Shown here: positions 1-5,190 of the stretch, in pieces
Position numbering within the stretch: position 1 is the stretch's first letter
Layout: each line of letters begins with the position of its first letter
Source: an uncultured Oscillospiraceae bacterium
GTDB taxonomy: Bacteria; Bacillota; Clostridia; Oscillospirales; Oscillospiraceae
Assembly (NCBI GenBank): GCA_934668295.1
Contig: CAKUND010000120.1
Location: 1-5,190, forward strand
DNA length: 5,190 nucleotides
Reading direction: 5' to 3'
Made by a program: the position numbers and the translations under genes
Notes under the pieces: model-generated
The model's database searches: none
Seen by the model: the letters and a program-made list of their open reading frames with translations, nothing else
Told to the model about the DNA's origin: nothing

Positions 1-1608
1 TATTATGATGTGACCTTCGTCACCGGAGTGGACGGACTGACGGTTGAGCCGCGGCTCGTCAAGAGCGGCGACAAGGCGACCGAGCCTGCCGCCCCCACGA
101 AGACCGGCTATACCTTCGACGGCTGGTACACTGACGAAGCGCTTACCGACCCGTTCACCTTCGATACCCCCATCACCCGCAAGACGACCCTGTACGCCAA
201 GTGGAAGGCCAACACCTACACCGTCACCTTCAACGCCAACGGCGGCAAAGGCACAATGGATGATCAGACCTTCACCTATGATGTAGAGCAGGCTCTGACC
301 GCAAATGCGTTCACCAGAACCGGCTATACGTTCACCGGCTGGAACACCGCGGCTGACGGCACAGGCGAGGCTTTCGCCGACAAGGCAAAGGTCAAGAACC
401 TGACGACCAAGGCCAATGGCGTTGTGACGCTGTACGCACAGTGGAAAGCCAACAAGTATACCGTCAAGTTCGACAAGAACAGCAGCAGTGCCGCGGGCAC
501 GATGGAAGACCAGAGCTTCACCTATGACGAAGCCGCGAAGGCGCTGAGCAAGAACACGTTCAGCAGAGTCGGCTACACGTTCAACGGCTGGAATACAAAG
601 AAAGACGGCAGCGGCACGGCCTACACTGACGAGCAGACTGTCAAGAACCTGACGACCGAGGCCAATGGCGTTGTGACGCTGTACGCACAGTGGAACATCA
701 ACCTGTATCCGTTCGTGTTCGATTCTCAGGACGGCTCCGCTGTCCCGACGCAGACCGTCGCGCACGGCAGCACGGCGACCAAGCCCGCTGACCCGACCAG
801 AGCTGGCTACTGGTTCGACGGCTGGTACACTGACAAGACGTTTAAGACCAAGTACAACTTCTCGACGCCTGTGACCGGCCCCACCACGGTCTATGCCCGC
901 TGGAGCATGATCATCATCCCCAGCACCATCACCAAGAAGAACCCGAAGCTCAACACCTATGACCACTTCGCGTATGTCCAGGGTTATCCCGACGGCACCG
1001 TGAAGCCCGCAGGCAACATCACCCGCGCCGAGACGGCGGCGATCCTGTTCCGTCTCATGGACAATTCGTCCCGCAAGACCTATCTGTCCACTAAGAGCGG
1101 CTTCCGTGATGTCACTGCCGGCAGCTGGTACAACACCTATGTCGCGACGCTGAACAACGCCGGCGTCATTACCGACAGCGCCAACGGCTACTTCCGCCCG
1201 AACGAGGCCATCACCCGTGCAGAGCTCGCCGCCATGCTCGCCTCCTTCACCGAGACGACCCGCGCCGCGAACTACTTCGACGACGTGAGCGCCAACCATT
1301 GGGCCGCGAAGGCCATCGCGATCTGCGCCAAGCTCGGCTGGATCACCGGCTATCCCGACGGCTCCTTCCGTCCGGACAGAAACGTGACCCGCGCGGAGCT
1401 CATGGCCATGATCAACCGCGCCACCGGCCGCGCGCCCAAGTCCGCCGACGCATTCCTGCCCGGCATGAAGACCTGGAGCGACAACACCGCCGACAAGTGG
1501 TACTACCTCGACGTGCAGGAGGCCACCAACAGCCATTCCTACGCCGTCAGCCCCACCGAGCTCTGGACCGCGCTTACCGCTGCGCCCGATTGGTCGCGCT
1601 ACGAATAA
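1..1608 (+). CDS. SLH-domain surface protein with four InlB-type B-repeats (5' end outside window)
   Basis: This is the C-terminal 535 residues of a secreted, cell-wall-attached protein. The frame is open from base 1, so the GTG at 10 is not taken as the start, and any signal peptide lies upstream. Counting codons from base 1, four Listeria-Bacteroides (Flg_new/InlB B) repeats occupy about 1-71, 72-151, 152-234 and 235-303. Each carries a GY-x-F-x-GW core (codons 36, 108, 191, 269) and ends in (T)LYA-x-W or VYARW. Three SLH domains follow (about 320-357, 366-416, 425-476), each with a TRAE motif (codons 341-344, 405-408, 463-466). In this family that motif helps bind pyruvylated secondary cell-wall polymer. 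The tail, with WYYLDVQEATNSH, resembles the end of other clostridial SLH proteins. The likely role is adhesion or surface display, but the functional N-terminus is not visible. The gene ends in TAA followed by a strong terminator, and it is convergent with the ABC operon. Confidence 0.93.
   Translation, partial: YYDVTFVTGVDGLTVEPRLVKSGDKATEPAAPTKTGYTFDGWYTDEALTDPFTFDTPITRKTTLYAKWKANTYTVTFNANGGKGTMDDQTFTYDVEQALTANAFTRTGYTFTGWNTAADGTGEAFADKAKVKNLTTKANGVVTLYAQWKANKYTVKFDKNSSSAAGTMEDQSFTYDEAAKALSKNTFSRVGYTFNGWNTKKDGSGTAYTDEQTVKNLTTEANGVVTLYAQWNINLYPFVFDSQDGSAVPTQTVAHGSTATKPADPTRAGYWFDGWYTDKTFKTKYNFSTPVTGPTTVYARWSMIIIPSTITKKNPKLNTYDHFAYVQGYPDGTVKPAGNITRAETAAILFRLMDNSSRKTYLSTKSGFRDVTAGSWYNTYVATLNNAGVITDSANGYFRPNEAITRAELAAMLASFTETTRAANYFDDVSANHWAAKAIAICAKLGWITGYPDGSFRPDRNVTRAELMAMINRATGRAPKSADAFLPGMKTWSDNTADKWYYLDVQEATNSHSYAVSPTELWTALTAAPDWSRYE
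391..446 (+). repeat. 56-bp direct repeat, copy 1 (end of B-repeat 2)
   Basis: This stretch matches 640-695 at 55 of 56 bases. The only difference is A409 versus G658, which changes Lys to Glu. The copies are in the same frame, 249 bp (83 codons) apart. The rest of the two units is only moderately similar in DNA, so this block stands out as unusually conserved at the nucleotide level, including synonymous positions such as GTT and GCA codons. Confidence 0.95.
640..695 (+). repeat. 56-bp direct repeat, copy 2 (end of B-repeat 3)
   Basis: This is the partner of 391-446, identical except at position 658 (G instead of A). Recombination between the two copies would remove or add exactly 83 codons in frame, so this is a plausible site for length variation of the surface protein. 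Confidence 0.95.
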
Positions 1609-1641
1609 GCTGACCCGAGCCCCGGCGATCTGAACCCCTAG

Positions 1642-1674
1642 AAAAAGCCTCTCCCACCCGGGAGAGGCTTTTTT
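1642..1674. terminator. Bidirectional rho-independent terminator
   Basis: A perfect 10-bp stem (AGCCTCTCCC at 1646-1655 with GGGAGAGGCT at 1660-1669) closes a 4-base ACCC loop. An A-run (1642-1646) lies on the left and six Ts (1669-1674) on the right, so the A and T runs can extend the stem and each strand ends in a U-tract. It lies 34 bp after the SLH-protein stop and 84 bp beyond the permease stop, between two convergent genes, and it can serve both. Confidence 0.93.
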
Positions 1675-1757
1675 GTGCAAAATCTGTGCGGTTCCAGACG
1701 AAAAGCGGCGCAAAAACAGTGGACTTTTCCGGCTGGCTGCGGCATGAAGCCCCTGTC
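1675..1757. other. Intergenic spacer between convergent genes, no further feature
   Basis: These 83 bp separate the terminator from the stop codon of the minus-strand permease. I see no convincing hairpin, promoter or small gene here. Short frames that cross it continue antisense into the permease and lack credible ribosome binding sites. It is probably the 3' untranslated region of the ABC operon mRNA. Confidence 0.6.
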
Positions 1758-3596
1758 TTACCCAACGGGCTGCCAGTATGGGTCTGCGCCGAGCTCCTGC
1801 AGGATCCCGACTGTCGCGGCGGCAGCCAGGGGGATGGATTCGACATACAGGCTGTCTGTCTGGCCGGGAACGGATGTGCTGACTGTGAAGATCAGCTCCA
1901 GGGGCGTATAATTGCCGCCATCCTCCTTCGTACTGCCGCTCACGTCCTCCGCACCGAGAAGCCCTGCGTTGATATCCTCCAGACAGGCCTTGTAGATCTG
2001 CCACGCGTCGCTGCCGGTCAGCTCGAGGCTTGCGCCGGTGTCCTTGGAGGAAACGTAGCAGGAAAGCACGTTTTTCTCCGTGCGGGGCGTGTCGAAGCCC
2101 GTGCGGATGCGGACACAACTGGGACTGTTATAGAGTGCGGAAAAGCGTGAGATAAGGCTGTCCGGATCCTCCAGATCGGCTTCGCTGTAGATGATGCTGT
2201 AATAGCGCTCGATCAGTGTATCGTCCGTCATGCGATACGTAATATAGAACTGCTCCGTGTGATCGGTGCCGAGCTGGTACGTATGGCGGCGGCGCTCCTG
2301 CGCGCCCTTTTCCGTGATCGCCTCCGCGTGCAGGGCGAGCACGTCCTGAATAAACGCGTCGTCCTGCGTGGTGTACAGACCGCTGGATTGGTAATGTGTC
2401 AGCCCGGCGGCCTGTACCGCGCTGCGCTCCGGCAGATAGCGGGAATAGCCGAACAGGTCAAATTCCGCCGCGCCGAAGACGAGCAGCAGCGCAAGCCAGC
2501 ATACGCCCAGACCGAGCCAGCCCGACCGGAACACATGGATCGTCTTTTGCAGAAGCATTTTTCCCGCGAAATAGCCCACAAACGCGCCCGCGAACAAAAG
2601 CAGCAGCACATACCAGAAGTTGTCTGCCGTGCGGCTGGAAAACAGTCTTGTCATCAGCGCGCCGAGCACCAGCGCGCAGCCGAACGTGAACACATACAGC
2701 GCCACCGGCCGCAGCCAGCCGACCGCGATCACGTCGCCGCTGCGCTCCATCTCGCGGTGCTTCAGCAGCAGGAACGCGCACAGCGCAAACACGAGCCCCA
2801 GCGCAGCCAGCGCGCCGAGATAGCCCCAGCCCTCGAGGCGCGGGGCATATTCCATCGGTTTCAGGCCGTCGTACATGGTGGTATGGGCCAAGTCTGTCGC
2901 GACACGGAACCCGCCCTGCAGCAGTCCCAGCACCGGTGTGGCGCGCAGCGCAAACGACTGCATCGTGCTGCTCTGGCTGTAGGGCATGCCGTAGACAAAC
3001 GTGAACAGCAGCTGCCGCACGACGCCTTCGAGCACGTAGAACGTAAAATTCAGGATCACGTACACAATGGGCATCGCGGCCATCTGTCCCGCGACGCAGC
3101 AGATCAGAACCGCGAACGAGAAAAACAGCAAAAAGCCCAGCATCGTCGCGCCGCAGAGCTGCATCGCGGCTGCAAACGCCGACACGCCGAAGATCGCGCC
3201 CACCGCCCACAGCAGAAGCGAGGACACAAGCGCGGGCACGGCGCACAGCAGCACGCCCGTCAGGTAATTCGTCAGAAACAGCGTCTCGCGCCGTACGGGC
3301 AGCGCGGCATAGAAATAAGCCGTGCCCGCCCGGAACAGCCAGGAAAACAGCACCCACGCCAGAAGTCCGCCGAGCAGAAACGGTACGACGGAGGCATTGA
3401 GGCGCGCATAGTTCAGGATCGTCTTTTCGATCTGCACGGCATAATCCTCCGCGCCGGACGAGAGGCCCTGGCAGAAGGAAAACAGCCGCAGCGGCAGAAG
3501 CAGCTCATAAAGCGTGAACAGGATCCAGACCGGCGCGGTTTTTTTCAGCGCCCGCAGGAAAATCGCACGGTCAAAGCACGAGATTTTTGACGTCAT
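1758..3596 (-). CDS. ABC-2-like transporter permease with large C-terminal extracytoplasmic domain
   Basis: This is a membrane permease of 612 residues, partner of the ATPase encoded immediately upstream. Hydrophobic segments lie at about 21-38, 70-88, 108-136, 147-170, 176-200, 258-278, 297-318, 327-349 and 359-377. The stretch between the second and third (ALPVRRETLFLTNYL, 97-111) is a cytoplasmic loop typical of this permease type. After residue 378 about 235 mostly polar residues follow, with no strong membrane segment until the end, so they form a soluble domain, probably outside the membrane. From memory the layout resembles clostridial permeases with a C-terminal DUF6449 domain, which I cannot verify here. 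I chose the ATG at 3596 because GGGAGGG lies 7 bases upstream and MTSK is a usual family opening. An in-frame ATG at 3617 would add seven residues (MSWEGPA). The start overlaps the ATPase gene by 26 bp, suggesting translational coupling. The substrate is unknown; antimicrobial peptides or envelope-active compounds are plausible by family analogy. Confidence 0.88.
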   Translation of the reverse strand: MTSKISCFDRAIFLRALKKTAPVWILFTLYELLLPLRLFSFCQGLSSGAEDYAVQIEKTILNYARLNASVVPFLLGGLLAWVLFSWLFRAGTAYFYAALPVRRETLFLTNYLTGVLLCAVPALVSSLLLWAVGAIFGVSAFAAAMQLCGATMLGFLLFFSFAVLICCVAGQMAAMPIVYVILNFTFYVLEGVVRQLLFTFVYGMPYSQSSTMQSFALRATPVLGLLQGGFRVATDLAHTTMYDGLKPMEYAPRLEGWGYLGALAALGLVFALCAFLLLKHREMERSGDVIAVGWLRPVALYVFTFGCALVLGALMTRLFSSRTADNFWYVLLLLFAGAFVGYFAGKMLLQKTIHVFRSGWLGLGVCWLALLLVFGAAEFDLFGYSRYLPERSAVQAAGLTHYQSSGLYTTQDDAFIQDVLALHAEAITEKGAQERRRHTYQLGTDHTEQFYITYRMTDDTLIERYYSIIYSEADLEDPDSLISRFSALYNSPSCVRIRTGFDTPRTEKNVLSCYVSSKDTGASLELTGSDAWQIYKACLEDINAGLLGAEDVSGSTKEDGGNYTPLELIFTVSTSVPGQTDSLYVESIPLAAAATVGILQELGADPYWQPVG

Positions 3597-4461
3597 AGCC
3601 GGTCCCTCCCAACTCATAAATGAAGATCTCCTCCAGGCTCAGCGGCAGCAGATCGCAGAGCATCGGCGCGCTGGCGGCCAACTCCTCCGCAACGGTCTGC
3701 GGATCGCCGCGCAGGATCAGCGTCTGTACGCGGCCGAGCGTGCTCTCATGCAGAACATGAAGCGAGGGCGGCAGCGGATGCTCCGTGACGAGCTGCACCT
3801 TGACAAAATTGTCCTGCAGCTCGGCCAGCGACCGCTCCAGCAGCATGCGCCCCCTGTGCATGATGCCGACGTGGTCGCAGATATCCTCCAGCTCACGCAG
3901 ATTGTGTGACGAGACAAGCACCGTCGTGCCGTAGCCCGCCACGTCCTCAACGACCAGACTCCAGATCTGCCGCCGCATGACGGGGTCGAGCCCGTCGACC
4001 GGCTCGTCAAGCACAAGATAGTCCGGCCGCATGCTCAGCGCCAGCCAGAAAGCCGCGTGCTTCTGCATGCCTCTGGAAAAGCGACGCAGCGGCATCGACT
4101 CGTCCAGCCGGAACACATCGCGCAGCGCCGCGTAACGCTTCGTGTCAAAGCGCGGATACATCGTGCGGAAAAAGGCCGCAAGCTCTTTGATGGTCCCGCC
4201 GCCGAGCACACCCAGATCGTCCGGGATATAGCCGACGCGGCTCTTGACCGTCGGGTTTTCATAGACCGGCAGACCGCCGATGGTCACGCTGCCGGAATCC
4301 GGGCGGTAAATGCCCGTAATATGCCGGATGGCGGTGGATTTTCCAGCGCCGTTCGAGCCGACAAGCCCATAGACCGCGCCCTGCGGCACGGTGAGCGTCA
4401 GCTCGTCCAGCGCGCGCTTCGCGCCGCCGAAGGTTTTCGTCACCTGTGAAAGCTCAATCAT
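3571..4461 (-). CDS. ABC transporter ATP-binding protein (YtrB/CcmA-type)
   Basis: This 296-residue nucleotide-binding subunit powers the adjacent permease from the cytoplasmic face. Visible motifs are Walker A GSNGAGKST (35-43), a signature region FSRGMQKH (128-135), Walker B YLVLDEP (148-154) with catalytic Glu153, D-loop GLDP (157-160), and the switch His186 in SSH. Where most ABC ATPases have the Q-loop glutamine, this one reads GYIPDDLG (77-84). The loose signature and the acidic Q-loop recur in YtrB-like ATPases, so I do not read them as inactivation. The roughly 80-residue C-terminal extension ends with a conserved SLEEIFIYEL. I chose the ATG at 4461 because AGGAGG lies 9 bases upstream and MIELSQVTK is the normal opening; an upstream in-frame ATG at 4494 would add an arginine-rich leader inside the regulator gene. 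The start overlaps the regulator by 8 bp and the end overlaps the permease by 26 bp. Confidence 0.94.
   Translation of the reverse strand: MIELSQVTKTFGGAKRALDELTLTVPQGAVYGLVGSNGAGKSTAIRHITGIYRPDSGSVTIGGLPVYENPTVKSRVGYIPDDLGVLGGGTIKELAAFFRTMYPRFDTKRYAALRDVFRLDESMPLRRFSRGMQKHAAFWLALSMRPDYLVLDEPVDGLDPVMRRQIWSLVVEDVAGYGTTVLVSSHNLRELEDICDHVGIMHRGRMLLERSLAELQDNFVKVQLVTEHPLPPSLHVLHESTLGRVQTLILRGDPQTVAEELAASAPMLCDLLPLSLEEIFIYELGGTGYDVKNLVL
3597..3610 (-). promoter_or_regulatory. Ribosome binding site deciding the permease start
   Basis: Read on the minus strand, TTGGGAGGGACCGGCT precedes ATG at 3596, placing the GGGAGGG core 7 bases before the start. The alternative upstream ATG at 3617 also has GGAGGAG before it, but at a long spacing (about 10-12 bases). 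That stretch is explained by the conserved LEEIF codons at the end of the ATPase gene, so the downstream start is preferred. Confidence 0.75.
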
Positions 4462-4822
4462 CTCTCTGTTCCTCCTGCGCCAGAAGCGCCGCAAGCTCCT
4501 CCCCGCTCAGGCCAAGCGCGCGCAACCGCTGCGCAGCTGCCTGAAACGCCTCGACCGCCTGTTTTTTCTGCTGCTCGGCCAGCTTGTCGACCTGTGCAAC
4601 GAACGATCCCTTTCCCGCAACGGAAAGAATATATCCATCCGATTCCAGCTCACGGTAGGCGCGCTGGATGGTGTTGGGATTGATGGCCAGCTGTCCGGCA
4701 AGCTCCCGCACGGACGGAAGTCTGCTGCCGGGCGGCAGCGCCCCCGTCAGCATCAGCCTGCGCAGCTCCGACTGAATCTGCTCATAAATGGGCCTCGGAT
4801 CCCGGTAATTGATCGTGATCAC
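4454..4822 (-). CDS. GntR-family transcriptional regulator, YtrA subfamily
   Basis: This 122-residue DNA-binding protein probably represses its own operon. The winged helix-turn-helix covers about residues 12-76, opening with PIYEQIQSELRR and containing LPSVRELA (35-42), the recognition-helix region NPNTIQRAYREL (48-59), ESDGYI (60-65) and a wing GKGSFVA (70-76). Only about 46 residues follow, helical and rich in Ala, Gln and Glu. This matches the short dimerisation tail of the YtrA subfamily, not the large ligand-binding domains of other GntR proteins. I chose the GTG at 4822 because it has GGGAGGGGAGC just upstream, gives the expected family opening (ITINYRDPRPIY), and lies downstream of the predicted transcription start. 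An in-frame ATG at 4903 would lie upstream of the promoter's -35 box. In B. subtilis, YtrA represses an ABC-transporter operon that responds to certain cell-wall antibiotics. The inducer here is unknown. Confidence 0.93.
   Translation of the reverse strand: MITINYRDPRPIYEQIQSELRRLMLTGALPPGSRLPSVRELAGQLAINPNTIQRAYRELESDGYILSVAGKGSFVAQVDKLAEQQKKQAVEAFQAAAQRLRALGLSGEELAALLAQEEQRDD
4471..4476 (-). promoter_or_regulatory. Ribosome binding site of the ATPase gene
   Basis: On the minus strand, AGGAGG sits 9 bases before the ATG at 4461, inside the CAG-GAG-GAA codons near the end of the regulator gene. With the 8-bp ATGATTGA overlap of start and stop codons, ribosomes finishing the regulator can restart on the ATPase, which would keep the two products in proportion. 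Confidence 0.85.
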
Positions 4823-4827
4823 GGAAT

Positions 4828-4838
4828 GCTCCCCTCCC
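4828..4838 (-). promoter_or_regulatory. Ribosome binding site of the regulator, supporting a GTG start
   Basis: Minus-strand GGGAGGGGAGC lies 5 bases before the GTG at 4822; its GGAGG core is about 10 bases away. No ATG in this frame lies between the predicted transcription start and the conserved domain, so the GTG is the best start. Confidence 0.8.
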
Positions 4839-4840
4839 AA

Positions 4841-4864
4841 CTGTATGAACTGTATTGATACAAT
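4841..4864 (-). promoter_or_regulatory. Putative operator for the GntR/YtrA regulator
   Basis: Minus-strand TGTATCAATACA (4862-4851) is a perfect inverted repeat of TGTAT around a 2-base centre. The symmetry extends to 16 bp (4864-4849) with one mismatch. It begins at the base next to the -10 box and covers the expected transcription start, so a bound dimer would block RNA polymerase. A further half-site follows: on the plus strand CTGTAT occurs at 4841-4846 and again at 4850-4855, 9 bp apart. That the regulator encoded here binds this site is inferred from position. Confidence 0.75.
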
Positions 4865-4891
4865 TATAGCACATGGCACATAGAAAGTCAA
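4863..4891 (-). promoter_or_regulatory. Sigma-A-type promoter of the GntR-ATPase-permease operon
   Basis: On the minus strand the -35 box TTGACT (4891-4886) and the -10 box TATAAT (4868-4863) are separated by exactly 17 bp. This is one mismatch from the housekeeping consensus. Transcription should begin near 4856-4857, giving a leader of about 35 bases before the GTG at 4822. So strong a promoter suggests that the operon's output is set mainly by repression. Confidence 0.92.
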
Positions 4892-4944
4892 CCGGGGATG
4901 CAAAATCCTTCTGTTCCAATCTTTTTGTCTCTATGATGGTATAT
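4892..4944. other. Spacer between the psuG terminator and the operon promoter
   Basis: This short AT-richer stretch lies upstream of the -35 box. I see no additional promoter pair with acceptable spacing, and no small gene with a ribosome binding site. Confidence 0.5.
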
Positions 4945-4980
4945 AAAAACCCGGGCACGCCGATGGGCGTGTCCGGGTTC
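4945..4980 (-). terminator. Rho-independent terminator of psuG
   Basis: A 14-bp stem (4948-4961 with 4966-4979, one G-T wobble) closes a 4-base loop. On the minus strand it is followed by a run of five Ts and further AT-rich bases. It starts 13 bp beyond the psuG stop codon and separates that gene from the downstream operon, which has its own promoter. Confidence 0.92.
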
Positions 4981-4992
4981 AAATTGCGGAGA

Positions 4993-5190
4993 TTACAGCT
5001 TGGAATAGGCAACAGCGATCTTGCTTGCTGCGTGGGCGTTGTTGTAGGCCAGCTCGAGGTTGGCGGCGAAGGACTTGCCCTCGGTCATGTCCTTGATGTG
5101 CGCGAGCAGATACGGCGTGATGGCCTTGCCGTGGATGTGCTCGGCGTTTGCCTGCGCGACAGCCTTGTCGATGATGCCGTTCATGTAGTT
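4993..5190 (-). CDS. psuG: Pseudouridine-5'-phosphate glycosidase, C-terminal end (5' end outside window)
   Basis: These are the last 65 residues of a protein whose frame is still open at the window edge, so the ATG at 5184 is internal. The sequence fits the C-terminus of PsuG (YeiN/IndA family): an Ile/Ala-rich helix, then HGKAITPYLLAHI, then T-E-G-K-S with AANLEL, then YNNAHAASKIAVA. This matches the family pattern GK-x-(V/T)TP-x-LL, T-x-G-x-S, AN and NNA. The full enzyme has about 300 residues and reversibly converts pseudouridine 5'-phosphate and water to uracil and ribose 5-phosphate in the cytoplasm, usually together with the kinase PsuK, in pseudouridine salvage from RNA breakdown. The active-site lysine and metal ligands lie in the missing part. 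The gene ends in TAA and is followed by its own terminator. Confidence 0.88.
   Translation of the reverse strand, partial: NYMNGIIDKAVAQANAEHIHGKAITPYLLAHIKDMTEGKSFAANLELAYNNAHAASKIAVAYSKL

Larger units (their letters stand above)
1..909 (+). repeat. Four B-repeat units in an A-B-B-A order
   Basis: The units span about 1-213, 214-453, 454-702 and 703-909. Units 1 and 4 are short (about 69-71 codons), carry GWYTD after the core, and share an identical 21-bp stretch (115-135 and 814-834). Units 2 and 3 are longer (80 and 83 codons), carry GWNT, and both contain an extra VKNLTT-x-ANGVVTLYAQW segment. The outer units are therefore more alike to each other than to their neighbours. Such repeats form beta-rich stalk modules in internalin-like and other surface proteins. 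More copies may lie upstream of the window. Confidence 0.88.

Noticed and set aside
391..695. Direct repeats considered as CRISPR or attachment sites
   Set aside because: There are only two copies, in frame within a coding repeat module and without spacer structure; protein repeat evolution explains them.
1686..2150. Plus-strand open frame of 154 codons after the SLH gene
   Set aside because: It is mostly antisense to the permease C-terminus, has no recognisable domain and no good ribosome binding site, and begins right after a strong terminator.
2458..3357. Minus-strand open frame of 299 codons inside the permease gene
   Set aside because: It is a shifted frame of the permease with Arg/Ala-rich, domain-free composition. 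The permease frame is continuous and plausible, so there is no frameshift to explain.
2259..3590. Long plus-strand open frame of 443 codons
   Set aside because: It lies entirely antisense to the permease. Its product is an Arg/Gln/His-rich string with no domain, as expected from the reverse of Leu/Ala/Val-rich membrane codons in GC-rich DNA. The opposite frame has clear membrane segments and a good ribosome binding site.
4057..4449. Plus-strand open frame antisense to the ATPase
   Set aside because: The opposite strand carries all ABC ATPase motifs; this product is Arg/Ala-rich without a domain.
4391..4858. Plus-strand open frame antisense to the GntR gene
   Set aside because: It is a shadow of the regulator, whose winged helix-turn-helix is unambiguous. 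It also runs through that gene's leader and operator.
4823..4903. Possible 27-residue N-terminal extension of the GntR protein from the ATG at 4903
   Set aside because: It would start upstream of the -35 box and translate through the promoter and operator. It also lacks similarity to the family, which begins at the GTG at 4822.
4925..4948. Possible plus-strand promoter (TTGTCT with TATATA)
   Set aside because: The spacing is only about 10 bp, and no plus-strand gene follows.

Overview
The window looks like chromosome of a moderately GC-rich Gram-positive anaerobe, most likely a gut Clostridia of the Oscillospiraceae type. This is an inference from four things: an S-layer-homology (SLH) surface protein with InlB-type B-repeats, a short YtrA-type GntR regulator fused into an ABC operon, strong Shine-Dalgarno sequences, and C/G-ending codons. 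There are five protein-coding genes, two of them cut by the window edges. No RNA genes, CRISPR arrays, insertion sequences or phage genes were seen.

Layout. (1) Nucleotides 1-1608, plus strand: the C-terminal 535 residues of a large secreted surface protein, with four B-repeats, three SLH domains and a characteristic C-terminal tail. (2) Nucleotides 1642-1674: a strong hairpin with T-runs on both strands, which can end transcription of both this gene and the convergent operon. (3) Nucleotides 4891 down to 1758, minus strand: a compact three-gene operon made of a GntR/YtrA-family repressor, an ABC ATPase and an ABC-2-like permease with a large C-terminal extracytoplasmic domain. Its promoter is near-consensus (TTGACT, 17 bp, TATAAT), and a palindrome sits immediately downstream of the -10 box, as expected for an autorepressed operon. 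The genes overlap by 8 and 26 bp. (4) Nucleotides 4945-4980: a terminator for the next minus-strand gene upstream. (5) Nucleotides 4993-5190, minus strand: the C-terminal 65 residues of pseudouridine-5'-phosphate glycosidase (PsuG).

How they work together. The GntR, ATPase and permease genes form one functional unit: a repressor senses a signal, possibly envelope stress or a cell-wall-active compound as known for Bacillus subtilis YtrA, and releases expression of itself and its transporter. The surface protein and PsuG appear to be independent neighbours. I see no convincing undescribed system. The points most worth a second look are the nearly identical DNA inside B-repeats 2 and 3, the operator arrangement, and the permease's uncharacterised C-terminal domain.
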